A stretch of 50,647 nucleotides of DNA from GCA-002727735 sp036159515 (GCA_036159515.1 JAYYEV010000041.1:1-50647), one strand, 5' to 3'. Counted from the stretch's first letter, positions 34,905 to 44,400 are shown. Notes: generated by a model from the letters alone, not told the origin. A program made the numbers and translations.

Positions 34905-35450
34905 TTATCCTTTACGTAATCTTTTGTAAAGCCTAATTCCTAGAAATAAAGAAACTCCAAAAAGGATAAATCCGATAGTCCCATAAAAACCATCCAGTTG
35001 ATCTCTCAATACAATAACAAACGTGATTATTACTAAAAATAATGTAGCCACTTCATTCCAAACTCGCATTTGCATTCCCGTGTATGCAGCCAATCCTTTT
35101 TTTTGATCCAAATGGATTTTATGGCATATGATGTGGTACGCAACTAATAACAAGATAAACCCTAGTTTCACATGCATGTATGGCTCATAAATTAAGTAAT
35201 TATACTGTTTGGAAAACAAAGTAATTAATCCAAATAAAAGCGTAAATATCAAGGATGGCCAAGAAATAATGTACCATAACCTAGTTTGCATAATCAAATA
35301 TTGTTTTTTAAAAACAGATGCAAGTTCACCGTGATTTTTTTCAGATTCTGCATGATAAACAAACAATCTAACCATGTAAAAAAGACCAGCAAACCAGCTT
35401 ACCATGAAAATGAGATGTAATGCTTTAGTGTAACCTATCCAATTTATCAT
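34905..35450 (-). CDS. hemJ: Protoporphyrinogen IX oxidase HemJ (CopD family)
   Basis: This 181-residue protein has four or five membrane helices. The motifs ALHLIFMVSWFAGLFYMVRLFVYH and YMHVKLGFILLLVAYH carry the conserved histidines of HemJ, an inner-membrane haem-binding enzyme that oxidises protoporphyrinogen IX. The HemJ call fits the small size and the presence of hemL in the window; a CopD-type copper protein is less likely. It has a single-gene unit, divergent from the PpiD-like gene by about 100 bases. Confidence 0.88.
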   Translation of the reverse strand: MINWIGYTKALHLIFMVSWFAGLFYMVRLFVYHAESEKNHGELASVFKKQYLIMQTRLWYIISWPSLIFTLLFGLITLFSKQYNYLIYEPYMHVKLGFILLLVAYHIICHKIHLDQKKGLAAYTGMQMRVWNEVATLFLVIITFVIVLRDQLDGFYGTIGFILFGVSLFLGIRLYKRLRKG

Positions 35451-35551
35451 TAGAAGTATATTAAGGTTAAAGTTTAAAAATTCTTAATTAAAAGTAATTT
35501 TTATATGTGATTATTCAATTGTATATTCGCGAACTTTATTAAAAACTACTA

Positions 35552-37768
35552 ATGGCAATTATAGGAAAAATTAGGGAAAGATCAGGCTTGTTGGTCACAA
35601 TGGTAGGTCTTGGACTTGTATTATTTATTTTCACTCCTCTTTTCGATGGAACAATCCCATGGTTTTCGAACCAAAATGCAAATATTGGATTGTTTAATAA
35701 CAATGAAATTGATTCTAAATCGTGGGGGTATTATGAAATAGAAAATCTCGCTTCTAGAAATTTTCCAAATGCAAACGAAGACGAAATTAAATTCAGAGCA
35801 TGGTATCAAATGATATCTGATACCATTTATAATATTGAGTTAGGAAAATTAGGAATTGGTGTAACTAGTTCAGAATTAAATGAAGGAATACTAAATAGTC
35901 AAGATCCTCTACCCTCACAGTTCAAAGAGCAATTTGTAGAAAATGGTGTTTTTAATCAAGAAAGATTTGGAGAAGAAGTTTTTGAGTTGAGGAAAAGATT
36001 GCAAAACGAACCTGATCCAAATTATATATTAAATATCAAAAATAATTTTGAAATACCTCTACAATTCGATAGAAAACTATCCAAGTATAGATCTATGCTA
36101 AAATATGGCTTGCTAGGAACAATCCAAGAAGGAAAGAAATTAAACTTTGAAGATAATACCGTAGCTAATATCGATTATATTTTTGTAGATTATAATGTGA
36201 TTCCAGACAGTGTGGCAGAAGTTAATGATGAAGATCGTAAAGATTACTTTAATGGTCACCGATATGAAAAGAAATGGAAACAAGATAATGATGTAGCCGT
36301 TTACGATTATGTAGTCATTAAATTCGAACCTTCACAGGAAGATATAGAATATTACACTTCATCAATGGAGTCATTGAAAACAAGCTTTAAAAACACAGAT
36401 GACGACTCTACATTCGTTGCTGACAATGCCGAATCTCCTATGTTTATTGAATCCCAATATGGCCCTAGGCCATCAGGAATATACAGCGATCAACCCTACA
36501 GAGGCGGTAGATTTTCCTCATTTATAGACTTACAAATTGATGAAGCTTCAAAAGGCGATGTAATTGGTCCATTTGTACATCAAGACAAAGTTAATTTGGT
36601 TAAGATTTATGAAACTTTAGAAGAAGAACAAGCTAAAGTTAGACATATCCTAATTACATCTAAAGAAGGAGACAAAGATGATGCAGCAAATAAAAGACTT
36701 GCAGATAGTATTTTATATGCCGTAAAAAGAGATTCTAGTAAATTCACTGAATTGGTTCAGAAATACTCTGAAGATCCTGGTTCTGTTCCTAATGGAGGTG
36801 TTTATTCTTGGTTTCCAAAAGGACAAATGGTTCCAGAATTTGAAAATTTCAGTTTTGAAAAAAGAATTGGGTCAGCAGGTGTAGTAAGAACAAATTATGG
36901 ATTTCATGTCATTCAGGTTTTAGGTAGAAAGATCGGAACACAGAAAAAAATAGCTATTGTGGATGAATCTATCATGGCTAGTTCAAGTACTCAAGATTTT
37001 TTCTATGATTCGATAGCAGTAAACTTTTACATGAATGCAGACTCAGCTGGCTTGAGGGCTGCTGCAGATGATTATGGATATGAAGTGAGGTCTTCAGGTG
37101 ATGTGCCGTTAACGTATTTTAAAAATAATAACTATAAATATCTTAATAGAACGAGTCAGAATAATCTCTATGGACCTGTAGACTTAAATAGAAAATTATT
37201 TATAGCAAAATGGGCATTTAATAGCGAGATTGGTGATATCATGGAGCCTGATTTTATTTCTCACAATCAAATTGTAATTGCGCAATTAACGGAAAAAATT
37301 GAAGGTGAAAATGATCAATTTAACAATGTGAAAGCATTAATGGAACCCTCTGTTATTAATAAGAAAAAAGCCAATTACTTTATCACAAACAATGATATTA
37401 GCAACAGAACTAATTTAGACTCTTTAGCCTCATCCTTGGGTTATCCATTGCAAACAAACAGCGTAAAATATAGCGATATTAATATTGGAAATAACCAAAA
37501 TAACCTACCGGAGCCTAAGGTAATAGCCAACATTTTTAGTTTAGCACCTGATGCTATTTCACCAATTATTGAAGGAAAACAAGGAATGTATATTATAAAA
37601 TTGAACAGTCTAAATAATGCTTCACTTAATTCTGAAAAGGTAGATGAAAAGTCCAAAAAAATAGAGAATGAATACAGGAATCAAATAGATCAAGGTTACT
37701 ATTCTTCTCTATTAAAAGCTTACCAAGTTGAAGATAAGAGAGCAGAAAATCTAGTGAAATACAACTAA
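35552..37768 (+). CDS. ppiD: Membrane-anchored periplasmic peptidyl-prolyl isomerase/chaperone, PpiD-like
   Basis: This 738-residue protein starts MAIIGKIRERSGLLVTMVGLGLVLFIFTPLF, one N-terminal membrane helix with the conserved IRERSGLLV entry. A long SurA/PpiD-type helical chaperone region follows, then a parvulin (PpiC) domain at about residues 360-457 (KVRHILITS, KYSEDPGSVPNGGVYSWF, GFHVIQVLGRK) and a C-terminal chaperone region. It would act at the periplasmic face on proteins leaving SecYEG, useful given the many secreted proteins here. A TATATTCG sequence at 35522-35529 is a near-consensus -7 box 22 bases before the ATG. Confidence 0.9.
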   Translation: MAIIGKIRERSGLLVTMVGLGLVLFIFTPLFDGTIPWFSNQNANIGLFNNNEIDSKSWGYYEIENLASRNFPNANEDEIKFRAWYQMISDTIYNIELGKLGIGVTSSELNEGILNSQDPLPSQFKEQFVENGVFNQERFGEEVFELRKRLQNEPDPNYILNIKNNFEIPLQFDRKLSKYRSMLKYGLLGTIQEGKKLNFEDNTVANIDYIFVDYNVIPDSVAEVNDEDRKDYFNGHRYEKKWKQDNDVAVYDYVVIKFEPSQEDIEYYTSSMESLKTSFKNTDDDSTFVADNAESPMFIESQYGPRPSGIYSDQPYRGGRFSSFIDLQIDEASKGDVIGPFVHQDKVNLVKIYETLEEEQAKVRHILITSKEGDKDDAANKRLADSILYAVKRDSSKFTELVQKYSEDPGSVPNGGVYSWFPKGQMVPEFENFSFEKRIGSAGVVRTNYGFHVIQVLGRKIGTQKKIAIVDESIMASSSTQDFFYDSIAVNFYMNADSAGLRAAADDYGYEVRSSGDVPLTYFKNNNYKYLNRTSQNNLYGPVDLNRKLFIAKWAFNSEIGDIMEPDFISHNQIVIAQLTEKIEGENDQFNNVKALMEPSVINKKKANYFITNNDISNRTNLDSLASSLGYPLQTNSVKYSDINIGNNQNNLPEPKVIANIFSLAPDAISPIIEGKQGMYIIKLNSLNNASLNSEKVDEKSKKIENEYRNQIDQGYYSSLLKAYQVEDKRAENLVKYN

Positions 37769-37799
37769 TTCCTTTATTTTAGTTATTAAGAATAAATCT

Positions 37800-37874
37800 T
37801 TAGTAATCTGAACTACACAGTTTTGTTTCTGTGTTAAGTATATCGGTAGCCGCGTAGAATCTAGGGTCGTTCAT
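37800..37874 (-). other. Possible 24-codon open frame in a GC-richer intergenic patch
   Basis: Between the convergent ppiD-like and comM genes, the minus strand holds ATG 37874 to TAA 37800, reading MNDPRFYAATDILNTETKLC then SSDY. The stretch 37840-37880 is clearly richer in G and C than the intergenic sequence around it. An in-frame TAA lies two codons upstream of the ATG, so it is not an extension of comM. A perfect 6-base inverted repeat (ACACAG / CTGTGT, 37815-37834) lies within it. It may be a short peptide gene, a structured RNA, a decayed gene or chance. The remaining ~200 bases between the two genes show nothing else. Confidence 0.2.
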
Positions 37875-37969
37875 AGAGTTTTAAATCACTTTTCTTACGT
37901 TTAATTGGCTTTATTCAACCATGTTTTAAATTTTTAAAGCTGTATTCACAATAGAAAAGTCCACATTTG

Positions 37970-39469
37970 TTAAACTAAAAAGGATTTTATCCTTTCTAAA
38001 CTCCTGTATTGTAACGATTCTAAAATATGGTTCATCAGAATTGAGTTCGATCCTTCCATATCTGCTATTGTTCTTGATACTTTTAAAATTCTTGCATAAC
38101 CTCTAGCGGTAAGATTTATTTGCTTTCCTACTTTGATTAAAAATTGTTTCCCTTCATAATTTAATTCACAATATTTTTTTAGTTCGGTAGAATTCAATAT
38201 TGCATTTGTTTTTCCTTGCCTTTCGTATTGAACTTCCCTAGCTTGAATCACTCGCTTCTTAATCATTTCACTTGTCTCATTCATTTCTCCATGCACTGTG
38301 AGATCTTTAATTGGGACAGGGTCTACTTCTATTTGAACATCGATCCTATCTAGAAGGGGTTTACTTAATTTTTCAAGGTATTTAAATATTTTCTGTTTTG
38401 AGTACATGCTATTTTCCTCGTAATAGTTTCCTGCTGGAGACGGGTTCATGGCTAATACTAACATGAATTTAGCTGGATATGTACAAGATTTTAAAGCCCT
38501 AGAAATCGTAATTTCTCGATTTTCTAGTGGTTGCCTTAGTACTTCAACTACACTTCTTTTAAATTCAGGGAATTCATCGAGAAACAATACTCCATTGTGT
38601 GCCAGTGACATTTCCCCAGGCATCGGATGAGTACCGCCACCAACTAAGGCCACATCTGAAATAGTATGATGTGGACTTCTAAATGGAGGAGCAGAAATAA
38701 CACCTTTATTTTTGCCAATTACAGAGTAAATTCTTGTAGTTTCAATGACTTCTTTTTGAGTTAACGATGGTAAAATAGATGGAATTCTTTTAGCTAGCAT
38801 AGATTTACCTGATCCTGGAGGTCCAATCATTAACGTATTGTGTTCTCCAGACGCTACAATCTCTAATGCTCTTTTAACAAAATGTTGTCCCACTACATCT
38901 GAAAAATCACCTGTATTTTTTTTATTCTCCATTTTAAGGACGGATGATTTCGAAGGTTGGAATTGATTACCATTTATCATGGATATCAGTTCACTTAAAT
39001 GATTCACAGCAACGACATCAAGGTCACTAACAAACTGCGCTTCATCTTGGTTTTCTTTGGGAATAATTACTCCTTTTAGCCCCATTTCCTTTGCTTTGAT
39101 GGCCATTGGAAGTACTCCTTTAATGGCTTTAATACTACCATCTAAAGACAATTCTCCCCTCACTAAATATTGATCAATCGATTTAAAATTCAATTGACAA
39201 GTTGCGAGCAAGATGCCAATAGCTATAGGCAAATCATATGCACTACCTTCCTTTCTAATATCAGCTGGAGCTAGATTAATGATGATGTGTCTTACAGGAA
39301 GTGAAAGACCATTATTTTTTAACGCAGCAGAAATTCTGTAATGACTTTCTTTAACTGCATTATCTGGGAGACCAACCATATAAAATTTTGCCCCCCTTTC
39401 AACGTGAACTTGAACTTCTACTTTGATTCCTTGTATGCCATCAACAGCACATGCAATGATTTTTTCCAT
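37970..39469 (-). CDS. comM: YifB/ComM family Mg-chelatase-like AAA+ helicase
   Basis: This 499-residue protein has an N-terminal Lon-protease-like (ChlI) domain at about residues 20-165 (VQVHVERGAKFYMVGLPDNAVKES, NLAPADIRKEGSAYDLPIA). A Mg-chelatase AAA+ domain follows, with Walker A GPPGSGKSML near 215, FRSPHHTISDVALVGGG, and Walker B GVLFLDEFPEF. The C-terminal domain carries LTARGYARILKVSRTIADM. ComM homologues are hexameric helicases promoting branch migration during natural transformation; the role in non-competent bacteria is unclear. It lies 38 bases downstream of hemL on the same strand. Confidence 0.93.
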   Translation of the reverse strand: MEKIIACAVDGIQGIKVEVQVHVERGAKFYMVGLPDNAVKESHYRISAALKNNGLSLPVRHIIINLAPADIRKEGSAYDLPIAIGILLATCQLNFKSIDQYLVRGELSLDGSIKAIKGVLPMAIKAKEMGLKGVIIPKENQDEAQFVSDLDVVAVNHLSELISMINGNQFQPSKSSVLKMENKKNTGDFSDVVGQHFVKRALEIVASGEHNTLMIGPPGSGKSMLAKRIPSILPSLTQKEVIETTRIYSVIGKNKGVISAPPFRSPHHTISDVALVGGGTHPMPGEMSLAHNGVLFLDEFPEFKRSVVEVLRQPLENREITISRALKSCTYPAKFMLVLAMNPSPAGNYYEENSMYSKQKIFKYLEKLSKPLLDRIDVQIEVDPVPIKDLTVHGEMNETSEMIKKRVIQAREVQYERQGKTNAILNSTELKKYCELNYEGKQFLIKVGKQINLTARGYARILKVSRTIADMEGSNSILMNHILESLQYRSLERIKSFLV

Positions 39470-39507
39470 GATTTTTTATCATCAAAGGAAAATTCTTATT
39501 ACTTATT

Positions 39508-40812
39508 TTATTTACGTTCAATAAAACTTAGTGCAGCTGATAGAGCATCAAGAGTATGGTCTAAATCTTTATAAGAAATAGCATCATTTAGAAAGTAACT
39601 TTCATATGCACTTGGGGGTAAGTAAACTCCATTAGCTAACATGGCATGAAAATACCTTTTAAAATATTCATTATCTCCTTTTTTTGCGGACTTAAAATTG
39701 ATAACAGGTTCATTTGTGAAATGGAGAGACATCATGGAACCAAGTTGATTTATCTGAAAAGGTAATTCAGAATTACTTAATCTTTCTTCAAAACCATTTT
39801 TCAAATAAGTTGTTTTTTCATTCAATGAAGTAAACACAGATGGATTTTCCTGAAGATGTGTTAACATGGCAAATCCGGCTGACATGGCAATTGGGTTTCC
39901 GCTTAATGTACCTGCTTGATAAACCGGGCCACTTGGTGCCAAAAAGTCCATTATTTCTGACCTTCCTCCAAATGCCCCAACAGGGAGTCCTCCCCCAATT
40001 ACTTTACCATACGTTATTAAATCCGCATCAATGGATAGCAATTCCTGTGCTCCACCTAGAGCTAACCGAAACCCAGTCATAACCTCATCAAAAATTAATA
40101 AAGAATCATTTGATACACATATTTTTTTCAGCTCTCTAATGAAATTTTGCTTTGGTAACACACAACCCATATTTCCTGCTATTGGTTCTAAAATAATAGC
40201 TGCAATTTCGTTTTTGTTTTTTTCAAATAATTGAACGACTTGATCAATGTTATTATATTCTGCAAGTAAAGTATCTTTGGCACTAGACTTTGTAACGCCT
40301 GGACTATTGGGCATACCAAATGTAGAAGCACCACTTCCTGCTTGTATCAAAAATGGGTCTGCGTGTCCATGATAACAACCAGAAAATTTAATAATCTTGT
40401 CTTTTCCCGTAAATCCACGTGCTAGCCTGACTGCGCTCATACATGCTTCGGTACCTGAATTAACAAATCTCACTTTTTCCACATTTGGTGCCAGTTCAAC
40501 TACAAGATTGGCCATTTTTGTTTCCAGTTCAGTAGGGATACCATAGGAAGTTCCTTTGTAGCTTTGTTGATTAATAGCTTCTATAACGGACTCGTGGGCA
40601 TGGCCTAGAATTAGGGGGCCCCATGAAGATATATAGTCCACATATTTGTTATCGTCTTCGTCAAATAAATAAGCTCCTTTTGCTTTTTTGATAAAAATCG
40701 GATCACCACCCACAGAATTGAAAGCTCTAACAGGTGAATTTACCCCTCCTGGTATTACTTTTTTAGCCTCAAAAAAAAGTTTCTTGGAACGTTCATTTAA
40801 CAAATTCAACAT
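39508..40812 (-). CDS. hemL: Glutamate-1-semialdehyde 2,1-aminomutase
   Basis: This 434-residue class III PLP aminotransferase-fold enzyme converts glutamate-1-semialdehyde to 5-aminolevulinate in the C5 haem pathway. It has the N-terminal KKVIPGGVNSPVRAF signature, FVNSGTEACMSAVRLARGFT, CYHGHADPFL, LIFDEVMTGFRL and the PLP lysine in ITYGKVIGGGLPVGAFGG (about K270). The VNSPVRAF start is diagnostic against other class III aminotransferases. It is divergent from kynU with 60 bases between. Confidence 0.96.
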   Translation of the reverse strand: MLNLLNERSKKLFFEAKKVIPGGVNSPVRAFNSVGGDPIFIKKAKGAYLFDEDDNKYVDYISSWGPLILGHAHESVIEAINQQSYKGTSYGIPTELETKMANLVVELAPNVEKVRFVNSGTEACMSAVRLARGFTGKDKIIKFSGCYHGHADPFLIQAGSGASTFGMPNSPGVTKSSAKDTLLAEYNNIDQVVQLFEKNKNEIAAIILEPIAGNMGCVLPKQNFIRELKKICVSNDSLLIFDEVMTGFRLALGGAQELLSIDADLITYGKVIGGGLPVGAFGGRSEIMDFLAPSGPVYQAGTLSGNPIAMSAGFAMLTHLQENPSVFTSLNEKTTYLKNGFEERLSNSELPFQINQLGSMMSLHFTNEPVINFKSAKKGDNEYFKRYFHAMLANGVYLPPSAYESYFLNDAISYKDLDHTLDALSAALSFIERK

Positions 40813-40838
40813 TTTTATAACTCCGATTTTAATTCAAC

Positions 40839-40846
40839 TATATTTG
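40839..40846 (+). promoter_or_regulatory. TAnnTTTG -7 promoter box for the kynU operon
   Basis: TATATTTG matches the -7 consensus exactly and ends 26 bases before the kynU GTG, the same sequence and spacing as in front of gcvP. No TTG lies at the ideal -33 distance. Confidence 0.5.
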
Positions 40847-40872
40847 CACTTTATCAAAACAATTCGAATATC

Positions 40873-42150
40873 GTGACTAATTGGGAATTTTCTTTAGACT
40901 GTGCAAAAAAACTTGACCAAAATGATAAACTTAGTCACTTTAGAGACCAATTTCATTTTCCCACATTTAGTGACAAAACTCCTATCTACTTTACTGGAAA
41001 TTCACTAGGACTCCAACCCAAGTTGGCCAGAACTTATATTAATAGAGAATTAGACGAATGGGCAAAATGGGGAGTGGATGGACATACTCGTGCAGAGAGA
41101 CCATGGATGCCGTATCATGAGCTTTTTACAGATAAAATTGCAAATTTAGTAGGAGCAAAACCATGTGAAGTAGCGGTAACCCACAGTTTAACTACTAATC
41201 TACATTTATTGATGGTATCTTTTTTCAATCCAAAAGGGGAAAGGTGTAAAATATTGTGCGAAAAAAAAGCATTTCCTAGTGATCAATATGCACTACAAAG
41301 TCAATTGAAATTTCACGATTTAAATCCAAAAGAAAACTTAATTGAGGTTGAGCCAAGAGTTGGAGAGCATGTAATTAGAACAGAAGATATCATCTCAACA
41401 ATAGAAAATCATAAAGATGAAATTGCAATGATCATGATTGGGGGAGTTAACTACTTTACAGGGCAAGTTTTTGACATGCAAAAAATCACAAAAGCTGGTC
41501 ACCAAATTGGAGCTAAGGTAGGTTTTGACTTAGCCCACGCAGCTGGAAATATCCCCTTAAAACTTAATGAATGGAACGTAGACTTTGCCACTTGGTGTTC
41601 TTATAAATACTTGAACTCTGGACCTGGTGGCGTTAGTGGTTATTTCATTCACGAAAGACACGTATCAAACGAAAATATACCAAGATTTGCTGGATGGTGG
41701 GGACATAATAAAGAAGATCGTTTTAAGATGCCAGACACCTTTTGTCCTATCCCAACAGCAGAAAGTTGGCAGCTTTCAAATGCACCCGTTATATCCATGG
41801 CTGCCCATTTAGCATCACTAGAGATGTTTGAAGAAGCAGGTTTTGAAAATTTAAGAGAAAAGAGTATACAACTGACTAATTTTTTGGAGTTTTTAATTGA
41901 CGAAATTAATAAAGAGATAAATATCCATTTAGAGGTAATTACTCCAAAAGAAAAAAACGATAGAGGATGTCAATTATCTATTGTTGCTCACGGAGCAGAA
42001 AGAAAACTATTTAACCAACTGACTGCAGAAGGAGTCATTTCAGACTGGAGAGAGCCTAACGTCATAAGAATTGCTCCTGTTCCACTCTACAACAGTTTTG
42101 AAGATGTATACCTTTTTGGTGAAATTTTAAAGAAAGCATTAAAAACTTGA
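40873..42150 (+). CDS. kynU: Kynureninase
   Basis: This 425-residue fold-type I PLP enzyme splits kynurenine or 3-hydroxykynurenine to (3-hydroxy)anthranilate and alanine. It has FTGNSLGLQPKLARTYI near the N-terminus, EVAVTHSLTTNLHLLM, GFDLAHAAGN with the cofactor-binding aspartate, the Schiff-base lysine in CSYKYLNSGPGG (K245), and RFAGWWGHNKEDRFKM. The start is GTG at 40873. It is the first gene of a seven-gene run with overlapping ends. KMO two genes on makes 3-hydroxykynurenine, the likely substrate. Upstream pathway steps are not in the window. Confidence 0.96.
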   Translation: MTNWEFSLDCAKKLDQNDKLSHFRDQFHFPTFSDKTPIYFTGNSLGLQPKLARTYINRELDEWAKWGVDGHTRAERPWMPYHELFTDKIANLVGAKPCEVAVTHSLTTNLHLLMVSFFNPKGERCKILCEKKAFPSDQYALQSQLKFHDLNPKENLIEVEPRVGEHVIRTEDIISTIENHKDEIAMIMIGGVNYFTGQVFDMQKITKAGHQIGAKVGFDLAHAAGNIPLKLNEWNVDFATWCSYKYLNSGPGGVSGYFIHERHVSNENIPRFAGWWGHNKEDRFKMPDTFCPIPTAESWQLSNAPVISMAAHLASLEMFEEAGFENLREKSIQLTNFLEFLIDEINKEINIHLEVITPKEKNDRGCQLSIVAHGAERKLFNQLTAEGVISDWREPNVIRIAPVPLYNSFEDVYLFGEILKKALKT

Positions 42151-42314
42151 TAGAAATTAATTCAAATATCAAATTGTACTTATTGTTGATCGGGATAATG
42201 GTGATAGGCCTGTTTGTTTGGAGGTTTTCAACAACACTATTTTCTAGATTCAATAAATCTTCAGATCGTATTTTTGATCAATCAGCATATAGAAAAAGAT
42301 GGAAAAGAAAGTAA
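42147..42314 (+). CDS. Small single-span membrane protein between kynU and kmo
   Basis: This 55-codon frame starts with TTG 42147, overlapping the kynU TGA by four bases (TTGA), and ends with TAA 42312-42314, overlapping the kmo start by 16 bases. It encodes a short polar N-terminus, one hydrophobic helix (YLLLIGIMVIGLFVWRF, residues 11-27) and a basic, aromatic C-terminus ending RKRWKRK, so the tail should lie in the cytoplasm. It fills almost exactly the gap between kynU and kmo, and junctions of this kind are the rule in this operon. No known family was recognised. It could tether or assist KMO, a flavoprotein often associated with membranes, but that is only inference. Confidence 0.65.
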   Translation: MIEINSNIKLYLLLIGIMVIGLFVWRFSTTLFSRFNKSSDRIFDQSAYRKRWKRK

Positions 42315-43636
42315 TTATTGTTGGAGCAGGACTTGTTGGATCACTTTGGGCTGTTTATATGGCAAAAGCTGGATATACAGTAACTATATATGAAAGAAGA
42401 CCCGACATTAGAAAAGCAGAAATCTCTGCAGGCAAATCAATTAATTTAGCCCTTTCCCATCGTGGATGGAAGGCAATAAGAAATGCGGGAGTTGAAGAGG
42501 AAGTGAAAAAAATTGCCATACCTATGACTGGTCGAATCATGCATGATATGGATGGAAAGCTTACTTATCAACCTTATGGAAAAAAAGATGAAGCCATTTA
42601 TTCCGTATCTAGAGGTCATTTGAATGCCATTATGATGGATATTGCTGAAAACAAAGGAGGGGCTACGATACATTATAATCATCAATGCATTGGGGCAGAT
42701 CTAGAAAATGGGATTGTTCAGTTGAAAGACCTAGAGAATAATAGAGAGTTTGAAGATTCAGCAGACTTAGTTTTTGCAGCTGATGGTGCTTTTTCCGCAG
42801 TGAGATATAATGCTATGCAAAAAGTGGATCGCTTTAATTATAGTCAGTTTTACATTGAAGATGGCTATAAAGAATTGCTTCTTCCAGCTAATGAAAATGG
42901 AAATTATCAAATAGAAAAGAATGCTTTACATATATGGCCTAGAGGTCGATTTATGTTGATTGCATTACCTAACGAAGATGGTTCATTTACTTGTACGCTA
43001 TTCATGCCCTATGAAAACCACGAATACGCCTTTAATGACCTGGATTCAGATGAAAAAATAAATGCATTTTTTAAAACCATATTTCCTGACTTTCATGCGC
43101 TAATGCCTAATCTAATTGAAAATTGGCACCAAAATCCGCTTTCTTCACTTTCAATCGTAAGATGCTATCCGTGGACAATGGGTAAGTTTGCTTTAATGGG
43201 TGACTCTTGTCATGCTACAGTTCCTTTTTATGGACAAGGTATGAATGCAGGATTTGAAGATTGTACTGTAATGTGGGAGTTGTATAATCAACATCAAAAT
43301 TGGGACGACACTTTTAAAGCCTACCAAAAAACAAGAAAAGCAGATGGGGATGCACTTCAAGACCTTTCCCTACATAATTATTACGTGATGAGAGATCATG
43401 TAGCTAATGATGATTTTTTATTACAAAAAAAAATCGAAGCTAAATTGCATGAAAAACATCCCGAAAAGTGGATACCGTTATATAGTCAAGTTACTTTTAG
43501 CCATATACCTTACTCAAAAGCTATAGCACAAGGGAAAAAGCAAGACTTAATTATGAAAGAAATCTTAAAAGAACCTTCTATCCATGAAATTTGGGATTCT
43601 GAAGAAATAGAACATAAAATACTTTCTAAATTATGA
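42299..43636 (+). CDS. kmo: Kynurenine 3-monooxygenase
   Basis: This 445-residue FAD-dependent aromatic hydroxylase uses NADPH and O2 to turn kynurenine into 3-hydroxykynurenine. It has the Rossmann GxGxxG start (VIIVGAGLVGSLWAVYMAKAG), SINLALSHRGWKAI, LVFAADGAFSAVR with the DG motif, and the FAD-binding ALMGDSCHATVPFYGQGMNAGFED. These, together with kynU close by, favour KMO over other PHBH-type monooxygenases. The ATG overlaps the small membrane-protein gene. Its TGA overlaps the next ATG by four bases (ATGA). Confidence 0.95.
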   Translation: MEKKVIIVGAGLVGSLWAVYMAKAGYTVTIYERRPDIRKAEISAGKSINLALSHRGWKAIRNAGVEEEVKKIAIPMTGRIMHDMDGKLTYQPYGKKDEAIYSVSRGHLNAIMMDIAENKGGATIHYNHQCIGADLENGIVQLKDLENNREFEDSADLVFAADGAFSAVRYNAMQKVDRFNYSQFYIEDGYKELLLPANENGNYQIEKNALHIWPRGRFMLIALPNEDGSFTCTLFMPYENHEYAFNDLDSDEKINAFFKTIFPDFHALMPNLIENWHQNPLSSLSIVRCYPWTMGKFALMGDSCHATVPFYGQGMNAGFEDCTVMWELYNQHQNWDDTFKAYQKTRKADGDALQDLSLHNYYVMRDHVANDDFLLQKKIEAKLHEKHPEKWIPLYSQVTFSHIPYSKAIAQGKKQDLIMKEILKEPSIHEIWDSEEIEHKILSKL

Positions 43637-44400
43637 GGTTTGGGATAGTACTTCTTACTTTAATTGCATTTTCAGGTAGTCTCTACAGCCAATTTCACAA
43701 AAAGAAAAACAGACCCCTTGTAGAGCTTGACGGCACCTACAAAATGAGTCATTTTTACATTAGTCCTGGACTAACCTTTATGTTTCCTAATCAAATGGAA
43801 CGATTAGGTGGAATCAAAAATGATTCCATTAACCCTAATGGTCGTCTAGCCTATTTATTGGAATTTGGTGGGTACAAAATATTTAATGGTGGAGGTAATG
43901 TATTTAATTACATGGACTATGGTATTAGCTATAAAAGGTTATCGGGTAGTGAAATAGTAAAACCAACGGAAAACAAGACTTTTTTTAAAAAAAGATTCTT
44001 AAGCTTAAATTACAACATTAACAATATTTTTCAAATCAACGACACTCGTTTCTTACAAACCAGCTTGGGTACTAATTTAGATTTTATGCTTTTTGAGGAA
44101 CAGCCTGATCCAACTCCATCCAATACAGAGAGATTGCTAATTTCATTTCATTTGAAAATAGGATATGGTATGAAATTTCAAAATAGATTATTTATAATCC
44201 CAACTTTAGAAACCCCAATTTTAAACCTGAAGCAATGGGAAAGTGGAAAATCAACTTATGGCATCTTAAACAGCCGCTATAGACCCATGCTATTAAAGAT
44301 TAGAATTTTGTGGCTAAAACGACCTAATAGAAGTGATTGTCCTCCTGTTTATTTAAATTCGGAGGATAAAGCAAGATATGATAGAAATTACATGCAATAA
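43633..44400 (+). CDS. Unknown secreted protein, probably an outer-membrane beta-barrel
   Basis: This 255-residue protein begins with a signal peptide ending LYSQ (residue 20). The rest alternates hydrophobic and polar residues with frequent glycines and aromatics, as in small outer-membrane barrels (FYISPGLTFMFP, DYGISYKRL, SFHLKIGYGMKF). No known family was recognised. The C-terminal ~40 residues are polar and basic, unlike the usual terminal strand, so a periplasmic beta protein is the alternative. It is coupled to kmo by an ATGA overlap and to the thioesterase by TAATG. Confidence 0.65.
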   Translation: MRFGIVLLTLIAFSGSLYSQFHKKKNRPLVELDGTYKMSHFYISPGLTFMFPNQMERLGGIKNDSINPNGRLAYLLEFGGYKIFNGGGNVFNYMDYGISYKRLSGSEIVKPTENKTFFKKRFLSLNYNINNIFQINDTRFLQTSLGTNLDFMLFEEQPDPTPSNTERLLISFHLKIGYGMKFQNRLFIIPTLETPILNLKQWESGKSTYGILNSRYRPMLLKIRILWLKRPNRSDCPPVYLNSEDKARYDRNYMQ

